Source: a virus. Taken from it: DNA of 64,000 nucleotides. The position numbers and the translations under genes were made by a program. The stretch lies in IMG/VR virus record IMGVR_UViG_3300029985_000017, positions 1-64,000 of that record; one strand, written 5' to 3'. Positions 6,462 through 12,639 of this stretch are shown here, piece after piece. Numbering within the stretch: the first letter of the stretch is position 1; every line of letters starts with the position of its first letter. A model generated the notes under the pieces. That model did no database searches. It was not told the DNA's origin and saw only the letters and a list, made by a program, of their open reading frames with translations.

Positions 6462-6479
6462 TGGCATGATTAAAGCAAT
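6462..6479 (+). promoter_or_regulatory. recurrent promoter-like element 2
   Basis: TGGCATGATTAAAGCAAT has the same GG-N10-GC spacing and the same flanking AAGCAATAG as the elements at 2503 and 7549. The expected start site, about 12 nt after GC, lies upstream of the AAGGAG site and ATG at 6502. A sigma-70 reading (TTGGCA-N16-TATAAA) is also possible here. Confidence 0.5.
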
Positions 6480-6501
6480 AGATATAAACAAGGAGAATGA
6501 G

Positions 6502-6738
6502 ATGGATAAGGAAAAAGCTAAAGCATTAAATGAATCGGCCAAGAAACTAATTCAAGATGAAGATTTTACTTGTTTTCAAAAGGATTCATGGGCTAAGATA
6601 TATGTAGAAGCTGAGAAGTCAATTCCAATAAAGTTTAGGAATGATTTTATTGATGAATTGACTAGCTCCAATGAAGAATACAGGAAAGCTTTAGAAGAAT
6701 CAGTACGCTATTTTGGTGTACGTTGGACAAAGGAATAA
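6502..6738 (+). CDS. hypothetical helical protein, 78 aa
   Basis: An earlier in-frame ATG at 6466 lies inside the promoter-like element and lacks a ribosome binding site, so the ATG at 6502, six bases after AAGGAG, is preferred. The product is a charged, lysine- and glutamate-rich helical protein of unknown role. Confidence 0.65.
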   Translation: MDKEKAKALNESAKKLIQDEDFTCFQKDSWAKIYVEAEKSIPIKFRNDFIDELTSSNEEYRKALEESVRYFGVRWTKE

Positions 6739-6741
6739 TTT

Positions 6742-6993
6742 ATGAAAAAGAAAGTAACTAAGACCACTCTATCGAGTTTAAGTGCTAATCAAATTGCCGC
6801 CAATCTAAAAAAGAGTTTTCCTTATAATCCAGTTGAGAAGAGGTATAAGGCACTTGAAATCGCTAGGCAAATGTCTACTGCACTAAACAAAACTAGTCTA
6901 GCAGATGTAAATGGAGAATTTTATACCATTCAAGAAGTTAAAAAGAATGCCAGAACTTGGGAACAAGTAGTCAACATTTTGGAAAAGAAATAA
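6742..6993 (+). CDS. hypothetical basic protein, 83 aa
   Basis: It begins 3 nt after the previous stop, with an AAAGGA site. The N-terminal 30 residues are rich in Lys, Thr and Ser and the rest is helical. No motif is recognised. It precedes the zincin gene in the same unit. Confidence 0.65.
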   Translation: MKKKVTKTTLSSLSANQIAANLKKSFPYNPVEKRYKALEIARQMSTALNKTSLADVNGEFYTIQEVKKNARTWEQVVNILEKK

Positions 6994-7002
6994 GGAGCAT
7001 AT

Positions 7003-7479
7003 ATGTCTAAAGTAAATCAATCACTAGTGAGTTCTGTTAATAAGCTTCTAAGGGCTGTAGAAATTAAAGTACTGGCTTATTCTGAAATTAAAGACCAACT
7101 AAAGGAAATCTCTCCAATCATTGCTGAGTCAATGGATAGTCAACGCGCTTTTCATGATAATACTCTAGATATTATTTGTGTGGATGATGACTATCTGCAA
7201 GATTCAACTGAATTAGTTTTACATGAACTAGTTCATATGGCACTATCATCTTCAAGGCTTAATGTCAGGTTCAATAATACTAGGGAAGATAGGGATACGG
7301 AAGACGCTGCGGCTCAAATGGGCATTCTAAGCGTTCTAGCTGCTCTTAATATCAATCCTGCCAGCTACGAGAATATATTGGTTGATTATGTAAAGACATT
7401 ACACTATGCCAACTTAGATCGTGCTGATCGATTGGCTCAAGTGGCCACTAATTATTTAATTGGTTTTCTTGTAAAATAA
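7003..7479 (+). CDS. ArdC-like zincin metallopeptidase domain
   Basis: The protein has 158 residues. The zinc site HELVH is at about 74-78, followed by a Thr-Arg-Glu-Asp-Arg segment and EDAAAQMG. The C-terminus (YENILVDYVKTL...ADRLAQVATNYL) matches the last helices of ArdC-type antirestriction proteins, where a zincin follows an N-terminal ssDNA-binding domain. That N-terminal domain is missing here. ArdC-type proteins protect incoming DNA from restriction. A similar role is inferred, not shown. A stand-alone peptidase acting on a host protein is the alternative. The gene has an AAGGAG site. Confidence 0.7.
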   Translation: MSKVNQSLVSSVNKLLRAVEIKVLAYSEIKDQLKEISPIIAESMDSQRAFHDNTLDIICVDDDYLQDSTELVLHELVHMALSSSRLNVRFNNTREDRDTEDAAAQMGILSVLAALNINPASYENILVDYVKTLHYANLDRADRLAQVATNYLIGFLVK

Positions 7480-7499
7480 ATATACAGATGTAATGACAA

Positions 7500-7514
7500 T
7501 TTACAATTTGTAAA
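7500..7514. repeat. 15-bp palindrome upstream of the recombinase gene
   Basis: TTTACAA-T-TTGTAAA is a perfect 7+1+7 inverted repeat between the zincin gene and the tyrosine recombinase. A further GTTACAATA follows 14 nt later. It could be an operator for the downstream promoter or a core site for the recombinase. No second copy was noticed in the window. Confidence 0.4.
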
Positions 7515-7548
7515 CTGTGGAGTTACAATAAAATCAACAGGTTATGAG

Positions 7549-7566
7549 TGGCATTATTAAAGCAAT
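7549..7566 (+). promoter_or_regulatory. recurrent promoter-like element 3
   Basis: TGGCATTATTAAAGCAAT keeps the GG-N10-GC spacing and the AAGCAATAG context of the other two elements. No good -10 hexamer follows at sigma-70 spacing, which favours the sigma-54-like or phage-specific reading. It precedes the recombinase gene. Confidence 0.5.
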
Positions 7567-7587
7567 AGATGGTGTAAGAGGTAATTT

Positions 7588-8133
7588 ATGAGTGTAGGAA
7601 GCAGACCACTTACAGATCAAGAAATCGAAGTAGTTTTAAACAATTTAAATACTCTTAGAGATAAGACCATGTTCTTTATTGGTTTAAAGTGTGGATTTAG
7701 AATAAGTGAAATTCTTAGCCTAACAGTTAAAAACGTAACACAATATGGAGAAGTTGCCAATCAAATTACGGTTGATCGTTGTAATATGAAAGGTAAACGT
7801 TCATCTAGAACCGTTCCACTTCATGATCAAGCTAAACAATTTTTGAAAGAGTATCTGCCTACTATTGATATAGCAAATCCAGAAACTAAGCTATTCCCTA
7901 TTACTAGATATGGTGCCCATTACGTTCTTAAGACGGCTTTTAATAAAGCTAAACTTGAAGGTAAGACAAGTACACACAGTTTAAGGAAGACATTCGCCAA
8001 TAAAGTCCATAAAGCTCTTGGAGAGAATATCTTTAAGACACAAAAAGCTATGGGCCATGCCAATTTAAGTTCAACAGCGCATTATATTTCTTTTATGCAA
8101 GAAGAAATTGACAATGCTATATTGGGAGTGTAA
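7588..8133 (+). CDS. minimal tyrosine recombinase (catalytic domain only)
   Basis: All catalytic positions of the phage-integrase/Xer family are visible: Arg38 in GFRISE, a beta-hairpin Lys near residue 68-70, His130 and Arg133 in HSLRKT, His157 in MGHAN and Tyr166 in HYISF. At 181 residues the protein has only the catalytic domain; the N-terminal SAM-like and arm-binding domains of full integrases (over 300 residues) are absent. It may resolve or invert phage DNA, or be a remnant of a temperate lifestyle. An AGAGG site precedes the ATG. Confidence 0.88.
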   Translation: MSVGSRPLTDQEIEVVLNNLNTLRDKTMFFIGLKCGFRISEILSLTVKNVTQYGEVANQITVDRCNMKGKRSSRTVPLHDQAKQFLKEYLPTIDIANPETKLFPITRYGAHYVLKTAFNKAKLEGKTSTHSLRKTFANKVHKALGENIFKTQKAMGHANLSSTAHYISFMQEEIDNAILGV

Positions 8134-8134
8134 T

Positions 8135-8386
8135 ATGAGAATTTATGTTGTTCAAGGTTCAACAGGTCAGTACGATGATCATTGCGAGTGGTTAGTAAAA
8201 GCTTTTAAGAGCAAGGATAAAGCTAAAGAATTTGTAGCTCAGGCGAATGAACATGCTGAAAATCTTAAATCTAATAGAGAAAGTGAATACTCTTTTTCAG
8301 ATGAAGCTCATCCTATGGATCCTAATTATATTACAGACTATACAGGCAGTAGTTATACATTCCACCCTGTAGAATTGGAGGATTAA
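8135..8386 (+). CDS. conserved small phage protein, 83 aa
   Basis: The ATG at 8135, just after the recombinase stop and a GGGAG site, is preferred to an earlier start inside that gene. The beginning MRIYVVQGSTG followed by EWLVKAF and a lysine-rich helix resembles a small phage family of unknown function. Strands alternate with one helix. Confidence 0.7.
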   Translation: MRIYVVQGSTGQYDDHCEWLVKAFKSKDKAKEFVAQANEHAENLKSNRESEYSFSDEAHPMDPNYITDYTGSSYTFHPVELED

Positions 8387-8387
8387 A

Positions 8388-8705
8388 ATGGATACTAATT
8401 TCTTACTTTCAAGAGTGAAATTTATCACTAACCATCAAAGTGAATCTTTTCTTTCAAAGAAAGAAAAACAATATTATTTGGCCTATGCTTCCAAGATCAT
8501 TGTTGAGCTGGAGTTTAGAAGCAGACAAAATAATCAAGTAGATCTTGTGAGGGTAGTGGAGGGATTTAATCGTAAAGAATCTTATTCTGTTACCAAAAGT
8601 CTTTTTTTTAGTCCTAAGAAAGCACTGGACCAAGCTTGTAGAGATGCCTGTGATGTGATAGATAGTCTTTATAAATGTGATGGTTATTATGGAGGAGTAT
8701 TTTAA
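8388..8705 (+). CDS. hypothetical protein, 105 aa
   Basis: It starts 1 nt after the preceding stop with a GGAGG site. The protein is basic, mostly helical, with no membrane segment. I recognise no family. Confidence 0.65.
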   Translation: MDTNFLLSRVKFITNHQSESFLSKKEKQYYLAYASKIIVELEFRSRQNNQVDLVRVVEGFNRKESYSVTKSLFFSPKKALDQACRDACDVIDSLYKCDGYYGGVF

Positions 8706-8706
8706 A

Positions 8707-8892
8707 GTGTCTGAAGAGTTAACTATTTTGAGAGAATATTTTGAAGATCTTCGTTTGGATATATATAATCTTACTAAAGAAGATATGACTAAGCTAGAAA
8801 CAGCATTAAGAGCTGGTGGCGAAAAAGCATTAGCTAATTGGCTATCAAATTTAAATGATCCAGAAGATCTACTAGATTATCTAGGAGAATAA
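8707..8892 (+). CDS. hypothetical acidic protein, 61 aa, GTG start
   Basis: A strong GGAGGAG site at 8691-8697 lies 9 nt before GTG at 8707, which immediately follows the previous stop. ATG codons further upstream would overlap that gene and precede the site. The product is an acidic helical protein ending in DLLDYLGE. Function unknown. Confidence 0.6.
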   Translation: MSEELTILREYFEDLRLDIYNLTKEDMTKLETALRAGGEKALANWLSNLNDPEDLLDYLGE

Positions 8893-8894
8893 AA

Positions 8895-9110
8895 ATGAAT
8901 TTTACTAAAGGACAGCTTTATACTCATAGGAATATGCTAGATGTAGCTTTTAATGTTATTATCGTTTTATGGGAATCTGATAAAGGAGTTACATTAAAAG
9001 TTCGTTGGTATAATAAAGCTGGTTGGGATATGAATATAGTAGAAGTGATTTTTATAAAAGCAGACCAATATAAACATTGGTATAAATGGGATCAAAATCT
9101 ATGTGGATAG
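8895..9110 (+). CDS. hypothetical protein, 71 aa
   Basis: This last gene of the first + strand block follows GGAG. It is rich in Trp, Tyr and Lys and beta-like. Its 3' end overlaps by 19 nt the end of the convergent lipoprotein gene at 9092-9244. Confidence 0.65.
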   Translation: MNFTKGQLYTHRNMLDVAFNVIIVLWESDKGVTLKVRWYNKAGWDMNIVEVIFIKADQYKHWYKWDQNLCG

Positions 9111-9244
9111 CGTGGTTCAAATGAACTATAGTCTTTTTCAGAACAATAAAAGGTTGATCCATCCAAATTAGTGCAAATCTTTTTATTTATTGTCGTTGTA
9201 GAGCAACCCATAATGAATACCGATAGAATAAATAAATACTTCAT
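9092..9244 (-). CDS. small lipoprotein, 50 aa
   Basis: On the reverse strand an AGGAG site precedes an ATG at 9244. The product has a Lys-Tyr start, a hydrophobic run and the lipobox IMGC at residues 11-14, then about 37 mature residues with two more Cys. It is the third gene of the reverse operon 10240-9092. Its size and lipobox suit an outer-membrane lipoprotein such as an o-spanin or an exclusion lipoprotein. Neither can be shown from sequence. Confidence 0.7.
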   Translation of the reverse strand: MKYLFILSVFIMGCSTTTINKKICTNLDGSTFYCSEKDYSSFEPRYPHRF

Positions 9245-9260
9245 ATTAAAATTCTCCTGA

Positions 9261-9734
9261 TTATTTCTCATCGTTCTGTAATTGTCTAATAAGATTCATA
9301 TTTATACCACCAGATTTTGGAAGCTCTTTAGCTGGTGCTGATGGTTGATCCTTCGTGATAACTCTTTTATCTTTTTCAAGACTCTTATGAATAGCTTTAC
9401 CTTCTGCAATACGCTGACGTTCTTCTTCTTCCATCTTTTTATCAGCTTCTCTAAGGGCACGTTCACGTTTCGCATCAAATTCCGGATCACGTAATCCGCC
9501 AATGATATCAAGTAGATCGTCCATACGTTCTTCGATATCCCAATCCGCCAATTGATCAGACATAACTTGTGTAATTACAAATTCCGGATTGAGTTCCATT
9601 ACTTGTAAAAGTGGGGTATGGAACATTTTACTGTAATTCCGGCAGTACCGAAGCCATATCGCCGTTTCATCAGGATAGAGTTTGCTGGCTAATGCTACGG
9701 CGGTAGAGGCTTCTACCAGATCGGAGAAGCTCAT
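9261..9734 (-). CDS. probable tail assembly chaperone component, C-terminal partner
   Basis: The 157-residue acidic protein has an N-terminal helical domain containing LYPDETAIWLRYCRNY and a long charged helix (residues about 90-130) rich in Glu, Arg and Lys, then a Pro-rich tail. It overlaps the upstream gene by ATGA. A pair of overlapping genes of this size and character is typical of tail assembly chaperones, which coat the tape measure protein. The assignment is tentative, since no tape measure is nearby and I see no slippery heptamer. Confidence 0.6.
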   Translation of the reverse strand: MSFSDLVEASTAVALASKLYPDETAIWLRYCRNYSKMFHTPLLQVMELNPEFVITQVMSDQLADWDIEERMDDLLDIIGGLRDPEFDAKRERALREADKKMEEEERQRIAEGKAIHKSLEKDKRVITKDQPSAPAKELPKSGGINMNLIRQLQNDEK

Positions 9735-10240
9735 AGCTCATCTTTATCCTTAGCCTTTAAACGATCCTGCATGGCTTTGGTTGCGGTTTCGGCCCTAGCT
9801 AGGGCTTCTTCCTTCTTTTTAGCTAAGTCTTCTTTATAGAGCTGCTCAGACGTTATAGCACGATCCAGAGCCATTAGTAGGATATTAATATCAGGAATAT
9901 CCCCATTCACCAATGACTGAGTGCTCCAGAAGGGTGGTGCTTTAACAATTCGTTTGGAAAGTTGGCTAATGGCAAAAGCTAAATAACGTTCTTGATCGGA
10001 ACTATCGCGTTCTACAATAAGTTCGCCGTCTTTGATATTTAGATGACCGTAATCGTGGCCAATCAAATCTCTGTACAATCTGCCAATACTGAGTATATCA
10101 GTTGGGGTAAGGTAACACTTGAAGATAAACTTACCTGAATAAGTTTGCCCAAGAGTATCTCCCTCTTCTCTAAGGGTCCATACTGCCGTGCCATCAATAG
10201 GATTGAGAATTAAATCTTCTGGTTTCTTTTTATCTTCCAT
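9731..10240 (-). CDS. probable tail assembly chaperone
   Basis: The protein has 169 residues. The pattern YSGKFIFKCYLTPTDI..IGRLYRDLIG, then AISQLSKRI...PPFW, then DINILLMALDRAI...EQLYKEDLAKK, follows the tail-assembly-chaperone families of myoviruses (an FxGxF start, a single conserved Trp after a Pro, a final helix). There is no ribosome binding site. Instead a TATGATATA element ends 8 nt before the ATG, so the mRNA is probably leaderless. It is followed by an ATGA-overlapping partner. Confidence 0.65.
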   Translation of the reverse strand: MEDKKKPEDLILNPIDGTAVWTLREEGDTLGQTYSGKFIFKCYLTPTDILSIGRLYRDLIGHDYGHLNIKDGELIVERDSSDQERYLAFAISQLSKRIVKAPPFWSTQSLVNGDIPDINILLMALDRAITSEQLYKEDLAKKKEEALARAETATKAMQDRLKAKDKDEL

Positions 10241-10248
10241 GTTTATTA

Positions 10249-10257
10249 TATATCATA
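10249..10257 (-). promoter_or_regulatory. extended -10 (TATGATATA), 8 nt before ATG
   Basis: Read on the reverse strand, TATGATATA ends 8 nt upstream of the ATG at 10240, placing a TGATATAAT-type extended -10 so that transcription should begin at the start codon. No Shine-Dalgarno sequence is present. The same arrangement recurs at other genes in the window. Confidence 0.6.
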
Positions 10258-10303
10258 AACGATTATTAAAATAACTATAGTTTATATATATAATTGCTAT
10301 TTG

Positions 10304-10360
10304 TCTTCTTCTTCTTCTTCTTCTTCTTCTTCTTCTTCTTCGGAAGAGATTTTTCTTCTT
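10304..10360 (+). terminator. TCT triplet repeat ending in a UUCG hairpin and T-rich tail
   Basis: About 12 units of TCT run from 10304 to 10341. The last units pair with GGAAGAG through a UUCG tetraloop to give a 5-6 bp stem, followed by ATTTTTCTTCTT. This resembles a weak intrinsic terminator on the + strand. The simple-sequence tract could change length by slippage. It lies in the 255-bp intergenic region between divergent genes. Confidence 0.45.
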
Positions 10361-10410
10361 ATGGTTTTTTATATATAGTTAGGAAGGGGTTCTTATTAGG
10401 GCGCAGCTCC

Positions 10411-10439
10411 TGCACCCGTGCAGGTGGTGCACCGGTGCA
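10411..10439. promoter_or_regulatory. two tandem 12-bp palindromes, candidate operator
   Basis: TGCACCCGTGCA (10411-10422, one mismatch from a palindrome) and TGCACCGGTGCA (10428-10439, perfect) are spaced 17 bp start to start and form a GC-rich island in AT-rich DNA. They lie just upstream of a TTGACT/TATAGA promoter and the HTH gene at 10496. The arrangement fits autoregulation by that protein. Confidence 0.6.
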
Positions 10440-10448
10440 AAATAGCAC

Positions 10449-10475
10449 TTGACTTTCCAAAAATTATGATATAGA
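10449..10475 (+). promoter_or_regulatory. sigma-70-like promoter for the HTH gene
   Basis: TTGACT (10449-10454) and TATAGA (10470-10475), embedded in TATGATATA, are 15 nt apart. That is slightly short but may be offset by the extended -10 TG. The start of the HTH gene lies about 20 nt downstream with a purine-rich AAAGAGAGA site. Confidence 0.5.
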
Positions 10476-10495
10476 GTTGTTAAAGAGAGACGATT

Positions 10496-10903
10496 ATGAA
10501 TTCTATTCACGTTAATTTTTTTAAGATTCCTAACAAAATCTATGATATTGGTTTATCTTCTGGAGAAATTTTGGTCTTAGGCTATCTTCTTTCCCTTTCT
10601 AATAACAAAGTTGTCCATCCTTCAAAAAGAGTTATTGCCAATAAAATCAAGCTTAGCAAACGTTCTGTAGATGCTGCTATTACTTCATTAGTAAAAAGAG
10701 GTATTTTAGAATATAATCGAGGATATAGCAAAGGCAATGAAAGGATTTGTAATCAATATCATGTTATTATAGAAAATATAGATCCTATTTGTATGCTTAA
10801 AAGTGAAAAACACCATAAAAAAGAAGTTGAAAATTCCATTATTTTTGATAAAATAGTTAAAGAATCGGTAGAAAATATTTGGTCTAAAACAAAGGAGAAC
10901 TAA
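10496..10903 (+). CDS. HTH_36-type DNA-binding protein
   Basis: The protein has 135 residues. Residues about 8-75 match the winged-helix HTH_36 pattern seen in replication initiators and phage regulators: an N-terminal FFKIPNKIYD, a hydrophobic helix (EILVLGYLL), then VHPSKRVIANKIKLSKRSVDAAITSLVKRGIL, with the recognition helix near SKRSVDAAI. The remainder is basic. It probably binds the tandem palindromes upstream of its own promoter, controlling this operon. A replication-initiation role is possible. Confidence 0.8.
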   Translation: MNSIHVNFFKIPNKIYDIGLSSGEILVLGYLLSLSNNKVVHPSKRVIANKIKLSKRSVDAAITSLVKRGILEYNRGYSKGNERICNQYHVIIENIDPICMLKSEKHHKKEVENSIIFDKIVKESVENIWSKTKEN

Positions 10904-10906
10904 GAT

Positions 10907-11176
10907 ATGTTTGAAAAAATGGATGCTAAAGGATATGATTTGTACGAAGCTTTTACAGATCAATGGGTTATTGATCTTAAGAATGGACAAGCTTTTCACG
11001 GGACCTTCAAAGAAGTAGCAAAAGCTATGGTAGGTCAGCTTGGATTTGAAGCCAATGAAATTGAGGATGCTGTTACTTATATGACTAAGCTAGGTCATAA
11101 CGCCGCCCATTTTGGAACTTTTCAAAGATTTATTTTTAGTTTTAATAAAGAAGTTGATAATGAAAAAGCCTCTTGA
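10907..11176 (+). CDS. hypothetical protein, 89 aa
   Basis: It starts 3 nt after the HTH gene with an AAGGAG site further upstream in that gene's end. The protein is helical, with a FEANEIEDAVTYMTKLGHNAAHFG segment. I recognise no family. It overlaps the following zinc-ribbon gene by 17 nt. Confidence 0.65.
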   Translation: MFEKMDAKGYDLYEAFTDQWVIDLKNGQAFHGTFKEVAKAMVGQLGFEANEIEDAVTYMTKLGHNAAHFGTFQRFIFSFNKEVDNEKAS

Positions 11177-11342
11177 TAAGAATAGTCCAGTAGTCACTCT
11201 TATCAAAACAAACTCTGGACCTAAATGTTCTAGATGTGAAAGGCACGACTTTATTAAATATGGATTAGGATGGGCATGCTTTTATTGTGGGCTTTATATT
11301 TACCCACAATTGACTCGTGATATAAACAGACTAAAGGGGTAA
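11160..11342 (+). CDS. zinc-ribbon protein, 60 aa
   Basis: The ATG at 11160 gives a protein with CSRC and CFYC pairs 16 residues apart, a classic zinc ribbon, followed by a short basic tail. An earlier ATG would add 16 residues fully overlapping the preceding gene. Possible nucleic-acid binder in the HTH-gene operon. Confidence 0.6.
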   Translation: MKKPLDKNSPVVTLIKTNSGPKCSRCERHDFIKYGLGWACFYCGLYIYPQLTRDINRLKG

Positions 11343-11347
11343 TTATT

Positions 11348-11605
11348 ATGAATCCTAATACGAGAATTTTAATCCTTCAGCATTATGGCGAAACACCCGA
11401 GCAAAATATGGAAATTACTCTTTGTCCTGTTTTGGTTAAACTTATGGCAGCTACACCCGCTATAGTTCAAGATCGTCCTGTTAAGAAAACTATGATTTTC
11501 TTTTCAGGTGAAGAAGATCCGGTCGAATTTAATTTGAATGAGATTGATTACATACAGATTCAATCTATTGTAGGCGCTTACACTTTAGTAGATTCTTACG
11601 AGTAA
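11348..11605 (+). CDS. hypothetical protein, 85 aa
   Basis: The last gene of the HTH operon, 6 nt after the previous stop with an AAAGGGG site. It is beta-rich with an acidic C-terminal half. It converges tail to tail with the reverse-strand gene at 11606, with no space for a terminator. Confidence 0.65.
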   Translation: MNPNTRILILQHYGETPEQNMEITLCPVLVKLMAATPAIVQDRPVKKTMIFFSGEEDPVEFNLNEIDYIQIQSIVGAYTLVDSYE

Positions 11606-11983
11606 TTAACTATTTTTGTCGATCATCTTGACTAAGATAGACATGAGTTGGGAATGCTGATCATTTAATTGATCTCTAATGGCTCCAATTTTTTCACTTA
11701 GATTTTTAAGCTCTAAAGCATGATTATCTTTGATATTAGATATATCTTTTTGAATGCTTTCTTTTAGATTGTGGACATCTACTTCTAAAAGATCTATTCT
11801 AGCTTTTAATTCTCTTTTGATTTCGGCATCATATTCTTTAGCTTTTTCTAGAACTTCGTTAGAAACACTATTACGCCTTCTACGATACTCTTTAAGCACT
11901 TCTTGCACAGAATACCAAGCCGTAGCTACAGCCGTTATTCCACCCAAAGTGGGTCCAATCCAGTTATATCCACTTAGGTCCAT
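11606..11983 (-). CDS. membrane-anchored coiled-coil protein
   Basis: The N-terminal 25 residues form a hydrophobic segment (GPTLGGITAVATAWYSV), followed by RRRR and then about 80 residues of heptad-patterned helix. This is a membrane anchor with a long coiled coil, as in some phage lysis-accessory proteins. It lies beside the membrane-protein cluster 12051-13032. A candidate late-promoter motif sits 18 nt before its start. Confidence 0.7.
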   Translation of the reverse strand: MDLSGYNWIGPTLGGITAVATAWYSVQEVLKEYRRRRNSVSNEVLEKAKEYDAEIKRELKARIDLLEVDVHNLKESIQKDISNIKDNHALELKNLSEKIGAIRDQLNDQHSQLMSILVKMIDKNS

Positions 11984-12001
11984 ACGGCAATTCCCCTATG
12001 T

Positions 12002-12010
12002 ATAAAGATT
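12002..12010 (-). promoter_or_regulatory. AATCTTTAT motif
   Basis: Reverse-strand AATCTTTAT lies 18 nt upstream of the ATG at 11983. It is one of about a dozen copies found in 5' leaders of structural and lysis genes. Confidence 0.5.
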
Positions 12011-12024
12011 GGCGTTTTGACTTG

Positions 12025-12033
12025 TGATATAAT
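12025..12033 (+). promoter_or_regulatory. extended -10 promoter TGATATAAT
   Basis: TGATATAAT, identical in core to the element before the sigma-factor gene at 60666, stands 17 nt before the ATG at 12051, leaving room for the AGAGG ribosome binding site. No -35 hexamer at standard spacing is visible. Confidence 0.55.
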
Positions 12034-12050
12034 AGGTATGAGAGGTAATT

Positions 12051-12323
12051 ATGGCCGAATATCTAGTTAATTTTCTTAATATTTTCACTGGTTTGCGCAA
12101 AACTATAGTAATGCTTTCTTTAATGTTTATTACGTGTATTTTTAGAATTAAAGGTTATATCGGACCAGACAATTTTGAAGGTATAATGAAATCTACAGTT
12201 TTGGGTTTTTTTGGCTCAAATAGCATAGAACATTATACAGCTATGGTAAAAACCCATCTGGAAAGTAAAAATGGTATTACCAAGGCTGTTACAGAAATTG
12301 ATTCTACCACGGGGACAGGCTAA
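12051..12323 (+). CDS. membrane protein, holin candidate
   Basis: The protein has 90 residues with a transmembrane helix near 15-32 (TIVMLSLMFITCIF) and a second weakly hydrophobic stretch (MKSTVLGFFG). It heads a three-gene cluster of membrane proteins, each joined by overlap or short spacing. Size and context suggest a holin or lysis regulator. The family cannot be fixed by eye. Confidence 0.6.
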   Translation: MAEYLVNFLNIFTGLRKTIVMLSLMFITCIFRIKGYIGPDNFEGIMKSTVLGFFGSNSIEHYTAMVKTHLESKNGITKAVTEIDSTTGTG

Positions 12324-12631
12324 TGTTGAATAAAATTAAATTTTTCTTATCAGCGTTATGGGCTCAAGTCGGGGATATATGGAATAGAAGCAAGATCTTT
12401 ATTTTAGCTTTAGCAACTACTTTAGTTTACTTAGAATGGAATAAAATTAAAGAAGCTTTTGCTACATTGGCAGCTCAACGTGAAATGAAGAAAGACAATA
12501 ATAAAGATCAGGGTCTATCCAATACAGAGAATACAGATAATAATCAAGCAAATGCTCTTGTAAATCAATCAAATGATCTGCCTAATCAAGACAAACCAGC
12601 CACTGATGATTGGTATAAGAACCAAAAATAG
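12323..12631 (+). CDS. membrane-anchored Asn/Gln-rich protein
   Basis: Starts at the last base of the preceding stop. One hydrophobic helix (KIFILALATTLVYLEW, about 24-39) is followed by a basic helix and a low-complexity tail rich in Asn, Asp and Gln. This is the topology of a small bitopic membrane protein such as an i-spanin, although the periplasmic part is short. Function tentative. Confidence 0.6.
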   Translation: MLNKIKFFLSALWAQVGDIWNRSKIFILALATTLVYLEWNKIKEAFATLAAQREMKKDNNKDQGLSNTENTDNNQANALVNQSNDLPNQDKPATDDWYKNQK

Positions 12632-12639
12632 GAGAATTT

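Noticed and set aside
6466-6501. Upstream start for the 6502 gene
   Set aside because: The ATG at 6466 is inside the promoter-like element and has no ribosome binding site.
7588-8133. Evidence of a temperate phage with attP
   Set aside because: The recombinase is catalytic-domain only, and no repressor/integrase module or attachment core could be recognised.
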